Source: Curtobacterium sp. MCLR17_032 (GTDB lineage: Bacteria > Actinomycetota > Actinomycetes > Actinomycetales > Microbacteriaceae). From it: DNA of 64,000 nucleotides. Position numbers and translations under genes: made by a program. This document shows, piece after piece, positions 1 to 8,400 of this stretch. Location of the stretch: NCBI RefSeq assembly GCF_003234795.2, contig NZ_CP126268.1, positions 186,001-250,000 on the forward strand, written 5' to 3'. The stretch's first letter is position 1, and each line of letters begins with the position of its first letter. The notes under the pieces were generated by a model. That model made no database searches. It saw only the letters and a list, made by a program, of their open reading frames with translations, and was not told the DNA's origin.

Positions 1-574
1 CCTGTGACGTGCCGCCCGCGATGCCGTCGACCGAGGCGGAGGAGATGGTCTGCACCGAGTCGGCGATGAGCAGGTCCGGCTGCACCTGCTCGATCTGGCC
101 GAGGATGACGCCGAGGTCGACCTCGCTCGCCAGGTACAGGTCGTCGTGCATCGCCCCGGTGCGCTCGGCGCGGAGCCGGACCTGGTCGACCGACTCTTCG
201 GCGCTGACGTAGAGGACCCGCTTGCCCATCGCGGCTGCCCGCGAGGCCACCTCGAGCAACAGGGTGGACTTGCCGACCCCGGGCTCACCGCTCAGCAGCA
301 CGGCCGCGCCGGGCACGATGCCGCCGCCGAGGACGCGGTCGAACTCGCCGATGCCGGTCTGCCAGCGCTGGAACGAACCGCTGCGGGCTTCGGTGATCGG
401 CCGGGCGACGCGGTTGCCGGTGACGGCGATCGACGCGGTGCCACGGGTGCTCGCCGTCGCGGCGGAGGCGTCCTCCACCGTTCCCCACGACTGGCACTCA
501 CCGCAGCGGCCGACCCACTTGATGCTGGTCCAGCCGCACTCGGAGCAGCGGTAGGACGACTGGGGGCGGGCCAT
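1..574 (-). CDS. radA: DNA repair protein RadA (partial, C-terminal part outside window)
   Basis: RadA is a RecA-like ATPase that processes branched recombination intermediates. The visible 191 codons begin with the diagnostic four-cysteine zinc finger (C10, C13, C24, C27). A Walker A motif, GEPGVGKS, follows at residues 96-103. The start at 574 is the ATG directly ahead of the zinc finger. No Shine-Dalgarno is seen; a TAGCCT box lies 6 nt upstream, so the mRNA is probably leaderless. The gene runs off the left edge, so the Lon-like C-terminal domain cannot be checked. It is transcribed in the same direction as the SGNH hydrolase upstream, whose stop codon lies inside this promoter. Confidence 0.95.
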   Translation of the reverse strand, partial: MARPQSSYRCSECGWTSIKWVGRCGECQSWGTVEDASAATASTRGTASIAVTGNRVARPITEARSGSFQRWQTGIGEFDRVLGGGIVPGAAVLLSGEPGVGKSTLLLEVASRAAAMGKRVLYVSAEESVDQVRLRAERTGAMHDDLYLASEVDLGVILGQIEQVQPDLLIADSVQTISSASVDGIAGGTSQ

Positions 575-580
575 GGGACG

Positions 581-586
581 AGGCTA
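581..586 (-). promoter_or_regulatory. -10 box of radA (leaderless)
   Basis: TAGCCT on the minus strand, 6 nt before the radA ATG. It overlaps the TAG stop codon of the upstream SGNH hydrolase gene. The spacing fits a transcript starting at or next to the start codon. Confidence 0.5.
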
Positions 587-1552
587 GGCCGCTCCGCCGA
601 CATCGGTCGGCTCGCCGTCGTCGGTCCGGCCGGGCAGCGGGAGGGACCCGGTGACGCGCTGGCGCAGGCGGTCGAGCGAGCTCGGGCGGTTCGCGGTGTC
701 GATCGTCTCAGCGCCGTCGGTGTCCTGCTCGGCCCGGGCGTGGGCGACGTCACCGGCCTGGCGTCCGAGGTCCTCGGCTTCCCGCGCGGACAGGTACCGC
801 CGGATCGCCGCGACGGTGTCGACGCGGTTGTCGACCGCCGGCTCGAACGCGCTCGCCCAGATCTCGTACCCACGGTCGTTCGGGTGGAAGAGGTCGCCGT
901 ACGTGTTGAAGAAGGTGCGACGGATCCCGACGCGCTTCGTGATCTCGTGCAGCGGTGCCACGGTCAGTCCGAGTTCGCCGGCGACCCGGTGCACGATCTC
1001 GTTGGCGACGGCGACCTTGCGCTCACGGTCCGGCACGAACATGCACGGCAGCTCGGCGACGACCGCGTGGGAGGGCACCGCGCCGTAGATCGCCCGGATG
1101 TTCCGCTCGAACTTGTCCGGGTGGAAGTCGGCGATGTCGTTCGCCCCGATCGACACCGTGCAGATGTCCGGCGTGAAGTGCTGGAGCTTCGGCAGCTGGT
1201 CCTTCTTCGCACCCCACGTCGTCGATCCGGAGACGCTGAGGTTCACGACCCGCACGGTCATCCGCGAGCGGTGTCGGATCCGACGAGCGAGCAGCCCCAC
1301 GTACCCGCGCCCGGGAGCGGTCGCGCCGACGCCCTGCGCGGCCGAGTCGCCGATCGCCACGTACGTGAGCTGGCCCTCGTGGTGCAGCCGCTCGCGCCAC
1401 CAGTCGGCGTGCACCGGGAGCATGTCGACCACCCGTTGCGACGCGGCCCGCTGACCCCGGATCCCTGCCCGCGCACCGAAGCCCGCTGCTCCGCTGACGA
1501 CGGCGGCGCCGGCGAGGGAGGACAGCAGGGCGACGAGGGTGCGCGTTCTCAT
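584..1552 (-). CDS. Secreted or membrane-anchored SGNH/GDSL hydrolase
   Basis: Predicted esterase or lipase of the SGNH family, 322 aa. The start at 1552 (MRTRTLVALL) gives an immediate N-terminal hydrophobic segment that could be a signal or anchor; a start at 1591 would bury it. Family blocks are visible: block I GDSAAQG near residue 68 with the nucleophile serine, the block III GANDIADF motif, and the C-terminal DLFHPNDRG block carrying the Asp-x-x-His pair. About 70 residues after the catalytic domain are polar and probably disordered. The substrate cannot be told from sequence; a cell-envelope acyl ester is one possibility. Confidence 0.85.
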   Translation of the reverse strand: MRTRTLVALLSSLAGAAVVSGAAGFGARAGIRGQRAASQRVVDMLPVHADWWRERLHHEGQLTYVAIGDSAAQGVGATAPGRGYVGLLARRIRHRSRMTVRVVNLSVSGSTTWGAKKDQLPKLQHFTPDICTVSIGANDIADFHPDKFERNIRAIYGAVPSHAVVAELPCMFVPDRERKVAVANEIVHRVAGELGLTVAPLHEITKRVGIRRTFFNTYGDLFHPNDRGYEIWASAFEPAVDNRVDTVAAIRRYLSAREAEDLGRQAGDVAHARAEQDTDGAETIDTANRPSSLDRLRQRVTGSLPLPGRTDDGEPTDVGGAA

Positions 1553-1694
1553 GCCGGAGACGGTACGCGCGGACCCTCGGATCGAGGTCACCCGCGTGGC
1601 GTTCTGTGGACGGAGCGCCGGACGTGCCCACCTGTGGAGGGGGAGGTGTGCTGGGTGTCGCCGGGGGCCTCCCGGATCGTGTAAACTCTTTCCC

Positions 1695-1784
1695 GGTACC
1701 GTGTCCGAGCGGCCGAAGGATCATGTCTCGAAAACATGTGTGGGGGCAACTCCACCGTGGGTTCAAATCCCACCGGTACCGCCA
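1695..1784 (+). tRNA. tRNA-Ser(CGA), 90 nt including encoded CCA
   Basis: The 7-bp acceptor stem GGTACCG/CGGTACC is followed by discriminator G and an encoded CCA. The anticodon stem CATGT/ACATG encloses the loop CTCGAAA, with anticodon CGA at 1729-1731. The T-arm contains GGTTCAAATCC. The length of 90 nt shows the long variable arm of class II tRNAs, as expected for serine. The lower-GC accessory patch begins just after this gene, a common insertion point for mobile elements. Confidence 0.95.
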
Positions 1785-1785
1785 C

Positions 1786-1815
1786 AGAAAACCCCCGTTT
1801 ACGCGGGGGTTTTCT
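1786..1815 (+). terminator. Intrinsic terminator of tRNA-Ser
   Basis: Perfect 12-bp stem AGAAAACCCCCG/CGGGGGTTTTCT with a 6-nt loop; the T-run lies in the descending arm. It starts 2 nt after the CCA end. Confidence 0.85.
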
Positions 1816-1931
1816 TGCGTCCCATGCCTGCAACTCAGCTGGCCATCTCGCGGATAGCAAGGGCGAGCCACTGGCGAACGTTCCCGTCATGCCGGCAGGG
1901 AACGTCGAGTTGATGTGATGCGAGGACCGAC

Positions 1932-1965
1932 AACGGCCCTTCCGCAGGACTGCGGGAGGGCCGTT
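1932..1965. terminator. Hairpin terminator at the end of the minus-strand island genes
   Basis: A 15-bp stem (AACGGCCCTTCCGCA with its near-perfect complement, one G-T pair) lies 33 bp beyond the stop of the 1999-2535 gene. Its position fits termination of that minus-strand unit. Confidence 0.6.
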
Positions 1966-1998
1966 CGCCGTTGAGGAGTGGTCGCCAGCACCCGAATC

Positions 1999-2535
1999 TC
2001 ATAAGCGTTCGTAGACCCAAACCAGCACGTGACCGCCTCTCGTTCCCGCGAAGACAGACCGATTGCCGGCCGTGCCGCCGTCGATGCGCGTTGCTCCCCG
2101 GTTCGTCAACTCGGATGCCTCGGAGTCCGACGCTGGACGGGCTGCGTCCGCCCCCGCGAGTGAAAGCCAGTCGGACGGAGACGATCCCGGCGGGAAGTCG
2201 AGCACCGCTTGCACAGCCGCGTGAGCGCCGATTTGAGTGGACGGGTTCGCCTCGGCCGCAAGGAGGTCAACGCCGGGCGGGATGCTCCGCCCGAAGTGCT
2301 GCGCGATCGTTGCCGAGGGAACGTCCTTGCACGGCCATGGCAGGTGGTATCCGCACTGCCCGAACTGTTGACTACTCGGGCTCGCGATGGCGTGTGCACC
2401 GTCAGCGACGGTCTCGCCCAATCGGCGGACGCCGAGAGCGAAGAGGAGGATGAGGACAGCAAGAAGGGCTGCCACGAGCACGCCCGGCAAGACAGACTGC
2501 CAGCGTGCGCTCACGTGATGACGGAACGGCATCAC
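1999..2535 (-). CDS. Hypothetical single-pass membrane protein
   Basis: Unrecognised protein of 178 aa. After a short basic N-terminus (MMPFRHHVSARWQ) there is one hydrophobic segment at about residues 14-36, rich in Leu, Ala and Val. The rest is polar, with two cysteines near residues 61 and 69 that could form a disulfide outside the cell. Either of two adjacent ATG codons could be the start. The gene follows the DUF1906 remnant by 50 bp on the same strand and may have been co-transcribed with it. Base composition is lower in GC than the chromosomal neighbours, which suggests acquisition with the rest of this patch. Confidence 0.55.
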   Translation of the reverse strand: MMPFRHHVSARWQSVLPGVLVAALLAVLILLFALGVRRLGETVADGAHAIASPSSQQFGQCGYHLPWPCKDVPSATIAQHFGRSIPPGVDLLAAEANPSTQIGAHAAVQAVLDFPPGSSPSDWLSLAGADAARPASDSEASELTNRGATRIDGGTAGNRSVFAGTRGGHVLVWVYERL

Positions 2536-2585
2536 CCGAGTCTCCTCGCTTGATGCCGTCCCGTCATCGATCTAAGGGCTGAGTT

Positions 2586-4010
2586 TTACTCCTTCGAGAG
2601 AAACGATGAGAAAACATCAGCGAAGGCTTTCGCAAAACGCTGAGCCTGCGCCTGCGTAAGCTTCGAATAGCTGCCCAGGAACTTTGCAATAAGCAGTTCG
2701 CGGAACCCAACCAGAACTGCGTTGGACGTGTCGAGCATCGCGGATTCAGCCACCTGCTGCAGTACCGTCGGGGTACCCCCGAAGCGCAGCTGGTAAGCAG
2801 CCACGAATCGATGTGATGCGTCGCTCGAGTAATAGTCGCGGAACAAGTCACTCGTGCGCGACGCCGGTGCAGATCGAATTCGTGCTCCGAGAACAAGGGC
2901 ATCGATGTCCTCAAAAAAGTCATCGGTCTTGAAGTTCCGAGAGTCGGGCGTTCCAATTTGGGACACTGCCCAGTCGTAGGGGTCCCCCACAGAGCCGGTC
3001 TCCTTCTGCCACTGGCCGACGATGGAGTAGAGGTCGCCAGCCCACCCTCCGCCGTCGCCGATATTCGGCGTCAGGTGCTCTTCAATGCCAAACTTGCGCG
3101 CTGAGTCGGTCGATGCGGCGAGGTGCTGCGGATCCAGCTTCGCACCAAAATGACTTGGCTCAATGAAGGAGTCGATTCTTCCCACGCCCTGGTTCGAGGC
3201 GAATTCGATCCACTGCACATCGCTGACTCCAGCAACCAAATCCCATTCAAGCGCTTTCACCACGCCACCGTCGTTGCCGCCGACGGAGTCTCCGGCTCCG
3301 TAGCTCGGGAATCGCATGTACTGCAGCACCAGCTGACCTGTGGGCAAATCCAGGCTGCCCTGGCCGGACGCCACCCACTCTTCTGCGAGGGCTTGAATGG
3401 CATCGAGCCACGCAAAAAAGGGTGCCAACGGCCCGCTTGGCTGTGGAGCCGAGCTGACACCGACGTCCCGCCCCGAGGCGACGTTCTTGTCGACCTCGAC
3501 GGCCCCGCTCCCAGAGCCGACGGTGAGTGTCTGGATCTGGTTGAACGCCCAGTTCGACGGCAGCGCGAAGCCGAGGTTCCCAGCGAAGCCTGTTGAGAGA
3601 CCGGCGATGAAGCTAGCGCGGGCCAGGCCGGCAGCACTAATCAGGGAGCACACGTGGCACGCACCGTAGATGCCAACCGCGTACTTCCCACCAAGCTGGG
3701 CCATCCGCTGCGCGATGCCCCGGAAGTACGGGATGACAGTCGCGTTGGTCTGGTCGTCCGTGACATCGACGTCGACCGCGAAGTAGATGATTGTGCCGGC
3801 GGGGATGCCGAACCCGTTCGCAGCATCGTAGGCACGCTGGGCGTCCTTGGCACCCTGCGCTGCGGAGAACCACGAAGCCTCGTACCCACCTTCCTCGAAG
3901 ATGGGGAACAGGCGCAGCTCCGCGTTGAAAATCGTCTGCAGCTCGCCGGGCTTGCCGGCGCCGGCGCCCGCGCCTCGGTCCGTTCCGGGATCGGGGGAGA
4001 CCTCATCCCA
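2586..4010 (-). pseudogene. DUF1906 glycoside-hydrolase-like protein, N-terminus lost
   Basis: The frame encodes the core of a DUF1906 TIM-barrel protein: an LRLFPIFEEGG strand near 3900, the acidic strand TIIYFAVDVDV near 3780, then the STGFAGNLGFALPSNWAF region near 3550. A roughly 230-residue unrecognised C-terminal part ends at 2586. Family members usually start well before the FPIF strand, often with peptidoglycan-binding domains. Here the frame stays open upstream but holds no ATG, GTG or TTG until 3704, which already lies after the acidic strand. A GRYL-like motif expected about 24 codons before LQTIF appears instead in another frame near 4015 (SRYLPG), hinting at a frameshift near the C5 run around 3995. 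The head is therefore lost or frameshifted. Confidence 0.65.
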
Positions 4011-4417
4011 GGCAGGTACCGCGACCGCGACGCGCTCCGGCTGGCTTCGGCGGCTGTTCGGGCGCGGCTCAGAAAGCGACCGGCGATGACGTACACACCG
4101 CGAGACCTGTTCTTGAGCGGGACGGCTGGGTGTGCCAGATCTGCGAGATCCCGCTCGACCGCCAAGCGCCGCCGTTCGACGATCGCGCGCCGGCGGTCGA
4201 CCACATCGTTCGCGTGACCGACGGTGGGGGCGACGAACTCGACAACCTCCGCGCGACGCACCGGTGGTGCAATCTGCGGCGCGAGCACTTCCTCTTCGGC
4301 GAGGATGACCTCGTTGCGGAGGCCGCGCGAGCGCGCTTCGCGTGACTCGCCCAACCGGAGCTTGTCGATGAACACGACGCCCCGATCAACCCGGGCTTCT
4401 CTGAGCCAAAGGAATGA
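4011..4417 (+). pseudogene. HNH endonuclease, frameshifted and interrupted
   Basis: The segment from 4115 encodes ERDGWVCQICEIPLD, then VDHIVRVTDGG and DNLRATHRWCNLRR. This is the full beta-beta-alpha HNH fold with two CxxC/C zinc ligands and the catalytic His-Asn-His arrangement. The expected N-terminal arm (RARLRKRPAMTYTPRDLF) lies just upstream in a different frame, so a shift occurs near 4113. An in-frame TGA at 4343-4345 is followed in the same frame by 23 plausible codons ending NPGFSEPKE, whose stop overlaps the next ATG. At least one and probably two lesions are present. A short product from GTG 4130 is possible, but no ribosome site is seen. Such HNH proteins are common in phages. 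Confidence 0.6.
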
Positions 4418-4422
4418 AGAAG

Positions 4423-4650
4423 ATGACTGACTACTCATTCTTCCTCGCGAGCTTCGTCGGAGAGCGAGACGGTATGGCAGTGGAACTGCACGGCAGCGAT
4501 GACGAGGTCGTTGCAGAGGTGTTTGAGGACGCTGAAAGCGGCGTGTGCATGTTCGCGATGCCGGATGGGGTTTCCGTGCCGGTGCCTCTCATATGGGAAC
4601 TCCTGAGACGAGCTGTGTTGGAGTTCCCGGGAGCCGCGGGAGAGCTCTGA
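4423..4650 (+). CDS. Small acidic hypothetical protein
   Basis: Unrecognised protein of 75 aa, strongly acidic in the middle (DDEVVAEVFEDAESG). The AAAGGA at 4408-4413 gives ideal spacing to the ATG at 4423 but none to the ATG at 4414. The 4414 start would instead overlap the original HNH stop in an ATGA arrangement, so either start is possible. The predicted fold is short beta strands followed by one helix (IWELLRRAVLEF). It sits at the right end of the tRNA-associated patch. No function can be assigned. Confidence 0.55.
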   Translation: MTDYSFFLASFVGERDGMAVELHGSDDEVVAEVFEDAESGVCMFAMPDGVSVPVPLIWELLRRAVLEFPGAAGEL

Positions 4651-4812
4651 TGATTAGGCCTCTTCTGCTTCCCGTCGCTCTCGGCTGAGAGACCCGCAGT
4701 AGGGCGTACGGCAGCGGTTCACGTCCGTGCCACCTCGGGTTCACGAGCCTCCGCAACCCTTCCTCTCTGTGTCACCGGTCCGTGTGACCACGCTCCGAGC
4801 GGAGAGGTACCC

Positions 4813-6663
4813 ATGCGCCCGTTCCTGATCGCTGTCCCGAGACGTCGAGCCCGCACGGTGCTGAGCGTCCTGGCCGTGGCCTGCGCCGTGTCGTTGATCG
4901 CTCCCGCGGGAGCGTCGGCGGCACCATCGCGGACCGCGCCGCACCCCGGCGCCTACGGGTACTTCGTCGACACCTACAAGACGAACACCCCGGCTGCCAC
5001 CACGCCGGAGGGGAACGCCGCGATCGGGGTGCTGTCGCAGTTCGGCAACCTGTGGCGCCCTGGATCGTCGTGGGACAACGGGGTCGCCGTCGATGCCGCA
5101 GCCCAGCGGATCCTGGACTCGAACATCGCGCAGGCAGCGAAGACCACGCGGACCCGCACGGAGGCGCAGGGGCACGAGGCGTACCTGATCGACCGACGGA
5201 ACCAGAACTACTCGGCCATCGCGGGTTTCGGTGACCTGTCCGACAGGGTGAAGGCCGCGACGAACGCCGGCACCACGATCCCCGATGAGATCCCGGCGGA
5301 CGCCACGACGAAGCAGTACGTCGACCAGGGCAACGCGAACGGCGCGTGGGCGGACACCGATTCGGACCTCGGCGACGTCGTGCAGCTGGTGAACACGCTG
5401 CGCGGCGACTACTCCTCGGCGAGCAACGCGAAGAAGTACTACCAGTACGCGCGGCCGTACCGGCAGAGCCGCGATGTGCAGGTCCTCCCGCAGCTCGTCC
5501 CGGAAGAGTCGCCGACCCCCGCGACCGACGGCGGATTCCCCAGCGGGCACACCAACGCCGGCTACCTCTCGTCCCTGGCCTTCGCGTACGCGTACCCGCA
5601 GAAGTACACCGAGCTCCTCACCGAGGGCTCGGAGATCGGCAACAGCCGGATCGTCGCGGGGATGCACTCGCCCCTCGACGTCATGGGAGGGCGGGTCCTC
5701 GCGACCGCGCTGGCGGCAGCGGTCCTGAACGACCCGGCCAACACGCAGCTCGAGCAGCAGGCCCACCAGCAGGCCGAGAAGGTGCTCGCCGCCGCCGCCG
5801 CCACCCCGACCGCGGTCGATGACGACGACTACGCGGCGGACAAGGCCGAGTACCGCAAGCGGTTGACGTACGGGTTCACGCGGTCCGGCGGGAAGGCGAT
5901 CCCCGCCACCGTGCCGAAGGGTGCCGAAGCGCTCCTCCGTACCCGCCTGCCTTACCTCAGCGACGACCAGATCCGGGAGGTGCTCCGGACGACCGCACTG
6001 CCGTCGGGCTACCCGCTCCTGGACGACGCGGAAGGGTGGGGGCGACTCGACCTCTTCTCGGCAGCTTCCGGCTACGGAGCGTTCGACGGCCCGGTGACGG
6101 TCTCGATGGATGCCGCTGACAAGGGCCTGGACGCCGCCGACACCTGGCGCAACGACATCGGCGGCACCGGGTCGCTGACCAAGCGCGGCACCGGCGTCCT
6201 CGCGCTCGCCGGCACGAACCGCTTCACCGGTGGCACCACCGTGCGCGAGGGAACGCTGACGGCTGACTCCGCTGCCGCACTCGGCAAGGGGTCGGTGACG
6301 ACCGTCTCCGGCACACTCGCCGACGCGAGCACGAGGACGGTCCGCATCGGCGGCGACCTGACGCAGCGCTCGCACGCCACGTTGTCGCTGAGCGTCGACG
6401 GGCGGCAACCAGCCCTGCGCGTCGACGGCACCGCGTCGCTCGGCGGGACGCTGCAGCTGCACGTCGCCGAGGGCACGGCGCTGGCGAACGACGTCGTCCT
6501 GATCAAGGCCGACCGCATCGCCAAGGGGACGGACTTCCGCACCGTCCGTGTCGACGGCCTGCCCGCCGGGTACAAGCCCGTGCTCCAGCGCCACGGCAAC
6601 GAACTGCACCTGGTCAACGCCGACGCGACGGGACGTGGGCACCACCGGGGCCACGGCGCCTGA
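4813..6663 (+). CDS. Secreted PAP2 acid phosphatase with autotransporter-associated beta-strand repeat
   Basis: A 616-aa exported protein. The signal peptide is residues 1-36, ending ASA before APSRTA. The PAP2/class A acid phosphatase core has its central motif GGFPSGHTNAGY near residue 240 and the last motif SRIVAGMHSPLDVMGGR near 275; Ser, Gly and His of the phosphate pocket are all present. Residues 430-600 form a beta-rich tail with the autotransporter-associated repeat signature KRGTGVLALAGTNRFTGG and TTVREGTLTADS. There is no outer membrane in this cell type, so the repeat is likely a surface stalk rather than a translocator. A GGAGAGG site lies 6 nt before the ATG. Confidence 0.85.
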   Translation: MRPFLIAVPRRRARTVLSVLAVACAVSLIAPAGASAAPSRTAPHPGAYGYFVDTYKTNTPAATTPEGNAAIGVLSQFGNLWRPGSSWDNGVAVDAAAQRILDSNIAQAAKTTRTRTEAQGHEAYLIDRRNQNYSAIAGFGDLSDRVKAATNAGTTIPDEIPADATTKQYVDQGNANGAWADTDSDLGDVVQLVNTLRGDYSSASNAKKYYQYARPYRQSRDVQVLPQLVPEESPTPATDGGFPSGHTNAGYLSSLAFAYAYPQKYTELLTEGSEIGNSRIVAGMHSPLDVMGGRVLATALAAAVLNDPANTQLEQQAHQQAEKVLAAAAATPTAVDDDDYAADKAEYRKRLTYGFTRSGGKAIPATVPKGAEALLRTRLPYLSDDQIREVLRTTALPSGYPLLDDAEGWGRLDLFSAASGYGAFDGPVTVSMDAADKGLDAADTWRNDIGGTGSLTKRGTGVLALAGTNRFTGGTTVREGTLTADSAAALGKGSVTTVSGTLADASTRTVRIGGDLTQRSHATLSLSVDGRQPALRVDGTASLGGTLQLHVAEGTALANDVVLIKADRIAKGTDFRTVRVDGLPAGYKPVLQRHGNELHLVNADATGRGHHRGHGA

Positions 6664-6794
6664 GGCACGAGCGGTCGGTCACGTGCTGCTCGCCGAACCG
6701 CGTTCCGCTTGCCGAGACACCAGCACGGACGTGAACGGGTCCGCCCACCCGTCCTGACGCCGCACCCGTGCCCGGATGCAGCGGCAGTAGCCGC

Positions 6795-7532
6795 TCACGC
6801 AGCGGGCAGCGAACCAGCCCCCGTCGCCAACCCCACGACGAGCCCGTGCACGACCCGGGCAGCACGTGCGGCCGCGTCGTCGAGGTGCTGCCGGAACTCG
6901 TCCCCGTCCGGCGCGCACAGGTCGCTGATGCCCCGGACCGACACGAACGGCATCGCGTGCACGTGTGCGAACTGGGCGACCGCCGCCGACTCCATGTCGA
7001 CCGCCGCGACGGTCGGGAAGGCCTGACGGAAGTCGCGGGCACGGCCCTCGGTCACGAAGACCTCACTCGAGCCGATCGGCTCGAGCCGGACGACGTCGGG
7101 GGTCGGGACCGCCTGCGCGCGGCGGACCAGGTCGACGTCACCGGTGAACCCGGCGGGCATGCCCGGCACCTGGCCGAGCGCGTACCCGAAGGCGGTGGCG
7201 TCGGCGTTGAGGTTGACGTACCAGTCGCCGATGACGACGTCGCCGAGCTGGACGTGCCGGGCGAGTCCGCCCGCGGTCCCGACGCTGATGACGGGGATGC
7301 CGGAGCCGAAGTCGTGGAAGGCGTGGGCGACGGCAGCGGTGGCGTTCGTGAAGCCGATGCCGCTCCGGCGGACGGCGACCGTGGAACCGCCGACGTCGAG
7401 CAGGTGGTGCTCGTCGTGGCCGCCGGTCGGCCCGTCGAGGACCGGCTCGCCGCCGAGCAGGTCGGTGAACGCCGCGACCTCTTCGCTCATGGCGGCGATG
7501 ACGACGGCTACGGGTCGTCGAGGGGCATCCAC
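6795..7532 (-). CDS. mtnN: 5'-methylthioadenosine/S-adenosylhomocysteine nucleosidase
   Basis: Hydrolyses MTA and SAH to adenine and the thioribose products, feeding methionine salvage and removing SAH. The 245-aa length is typical. Visible motifs are MSEEVAAF with the N-terminal catalytic acid, ISVGTAGGL (phosphorylase-like glycine loop), VDMESAAVA (ribose-binding Met-Glu), and VRGISDL with the catalytic aspartate. The start at 7532 adds 14 residues before the second Met (7490); neither start has a clear ribosome site. It stands alone, divergent from the AmiS/UreI-like gene 122 bp away. Confidence 0.85.
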   Translation of the reverse strand: MDAPRRPVAVVIAAMSEEVAAFTDLLGGEPVLDGPTGGHDEHHLLDVGGSTVAVRRSGIGFTNATAAVAHAFHDFGSGIPVISVGTAGGLARHVQLGDVVIGDWYVNLNADATAFGYALGQVPGMPAGFTGDVDLVRRAQAVPTPDVVRLEPIGSSEVFVTEGRARDFRQAFPTVAAVDMESAAVAQFAHVHAMPFVSVRGISDLCAPDGDEFRQHLDDAAARAARVVHGLVVGLATGAGSLPAA

Positions 7533-7654
7533 CGGACGATCTTCGCACAGCAGCGTGCACGATCCTGCGCCCCCTCGACCGTCACGGAGCGCAGCATTCC
7601 GTAAGGGACGGTCATGTTCCCCACCACGTCGACGCTGCGTGGCACCTTCTCGGC

Positions 7655-8368
7655 ATGGCCTCCATCTGCTTGATCCTGTCCGCGGCCGCGCTGCTCCTCA
7701 ACGGCCTCACCCTGCTCGGACGCGTCCCCGGACGTGACAGCGGGGTCTCCAACGTCCTCATCGGCGGGCTGCAACTGCTGCTCTGCACCGCCGTCGCGAT
7801 CTCGGCCGACGGGTCCCTCCCGGCGCTGTTCGCGATCACCGGGACGTTCCTGTTCGGCCTGACGTACCTCTACGTCGGGGTAGATGCGCTCGCCGGCCTG
7901 GGATCGGCGGGGCTCGGCTGGTTCTGCGGCCTGGTCGCCGTCGCCGCGGTGGTGTTCGCCGGGGTGCACGTCGCGGACGACCCGGTGCTCGCGGTGCTGT
8001 GGGTCGGGTGGGCGGTGCTCTGGTCGCTGTTCTTCGTCCTCCTGGCCCTCGGTCGGACCTCGATCGCCACGTACACCGGCTGGGCGCTCGTGCTGGCGAG
8101 TCCGCTGACCGCCCTCGTGCCGGCGCTGCTCGCCCTCACCGGCCACTGGCCGACCGGACAGGCCGGGGCCGGTATCGCGGCCCTGGGCGAGGTGGTCGTG
8201 TTCGGCGGCGCAGCCGCCCTGACCCGCCGCAGCCCCCGGAACGCAGCCACCTCGCCCGCGGCCGCTCCCGCGCCCGCCGCGGCCACCTCGCCCGCGGCCG
8301 CTCCCGCGCCCGCCGCAGCCACCTCGCCCACCGCCGCTCCCGCGCCCGCCGCGACCACAGCCTCCTGA
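7655..8368 (+). CDS. AmiS/UreI family channel with Ala/Pro repeat tail
   Basis: Six to seven hydrophobic segments span residues 1-190. The LFGLTYLYVGVDAL block and GLGWFCGLVA are characteristic of AmiS/UreI proton-gated urea or short-chain amide channels. The family is usually about 170-200 aa. Here a roughly 45-residue tail of three AATSPAAAPAPA units follows the last membrane segment. No urease or amidase gene lies nearby, so the permeant is unknown. The next gene, an SfnB/DszC-like oxidoreductase, begins 32 bp downstream and may share the transcript. Confidence 0.75.
   Translation: MASICLILSAAALLLNGLTLLGRVPGRDSGVSNVLIGGLQLLLCTAVAISADGSLPALFAITGTFLFGLTYLYVGVDALAGLGSAGLGWFCGLVAVAAVVFAGVHVADDPVLAVLWVGWAVLWSLFFVLLALGRTSIATYTGWALVLASPLTALVPALLALTGHWPTGQAGAGIAALGEVVVFGGAAALTRRSPRNAATSPAAAPAPAAATSPAAAPAPAAATSPTAAPAPAATTAS
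8243..8350 (+). repeat. Three tandem 36-bp repeats inside the AmiS/UreI gene
   Basis: Units at 8243-8278, 8279-8314 and 8315-8350 differ at only a few bases and each encode AATSPAAAPAPA. The length is a multiple of three, so copy number can change without a frameshift. Confidence 0.9.
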
Positions 8369-8400
8369 CCGACCGCCCGCCACACGAGAACGGACGCACC

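Noticed and set aside
1816..4812. Direct repeat of the tRNA-Ser 3' end as an att site
   Set aside because: The sequence GGTTCAAATCCCACC was looked for in the patch and its right flank; no second copy was found, so an island boundary is not proven.
4741..6654. A 637-codon minus-strand frame antisense to the secreted phosphatase
   Set aside because: No start context or motif; the plus strand has a signal peptide and PAP2 motifs.
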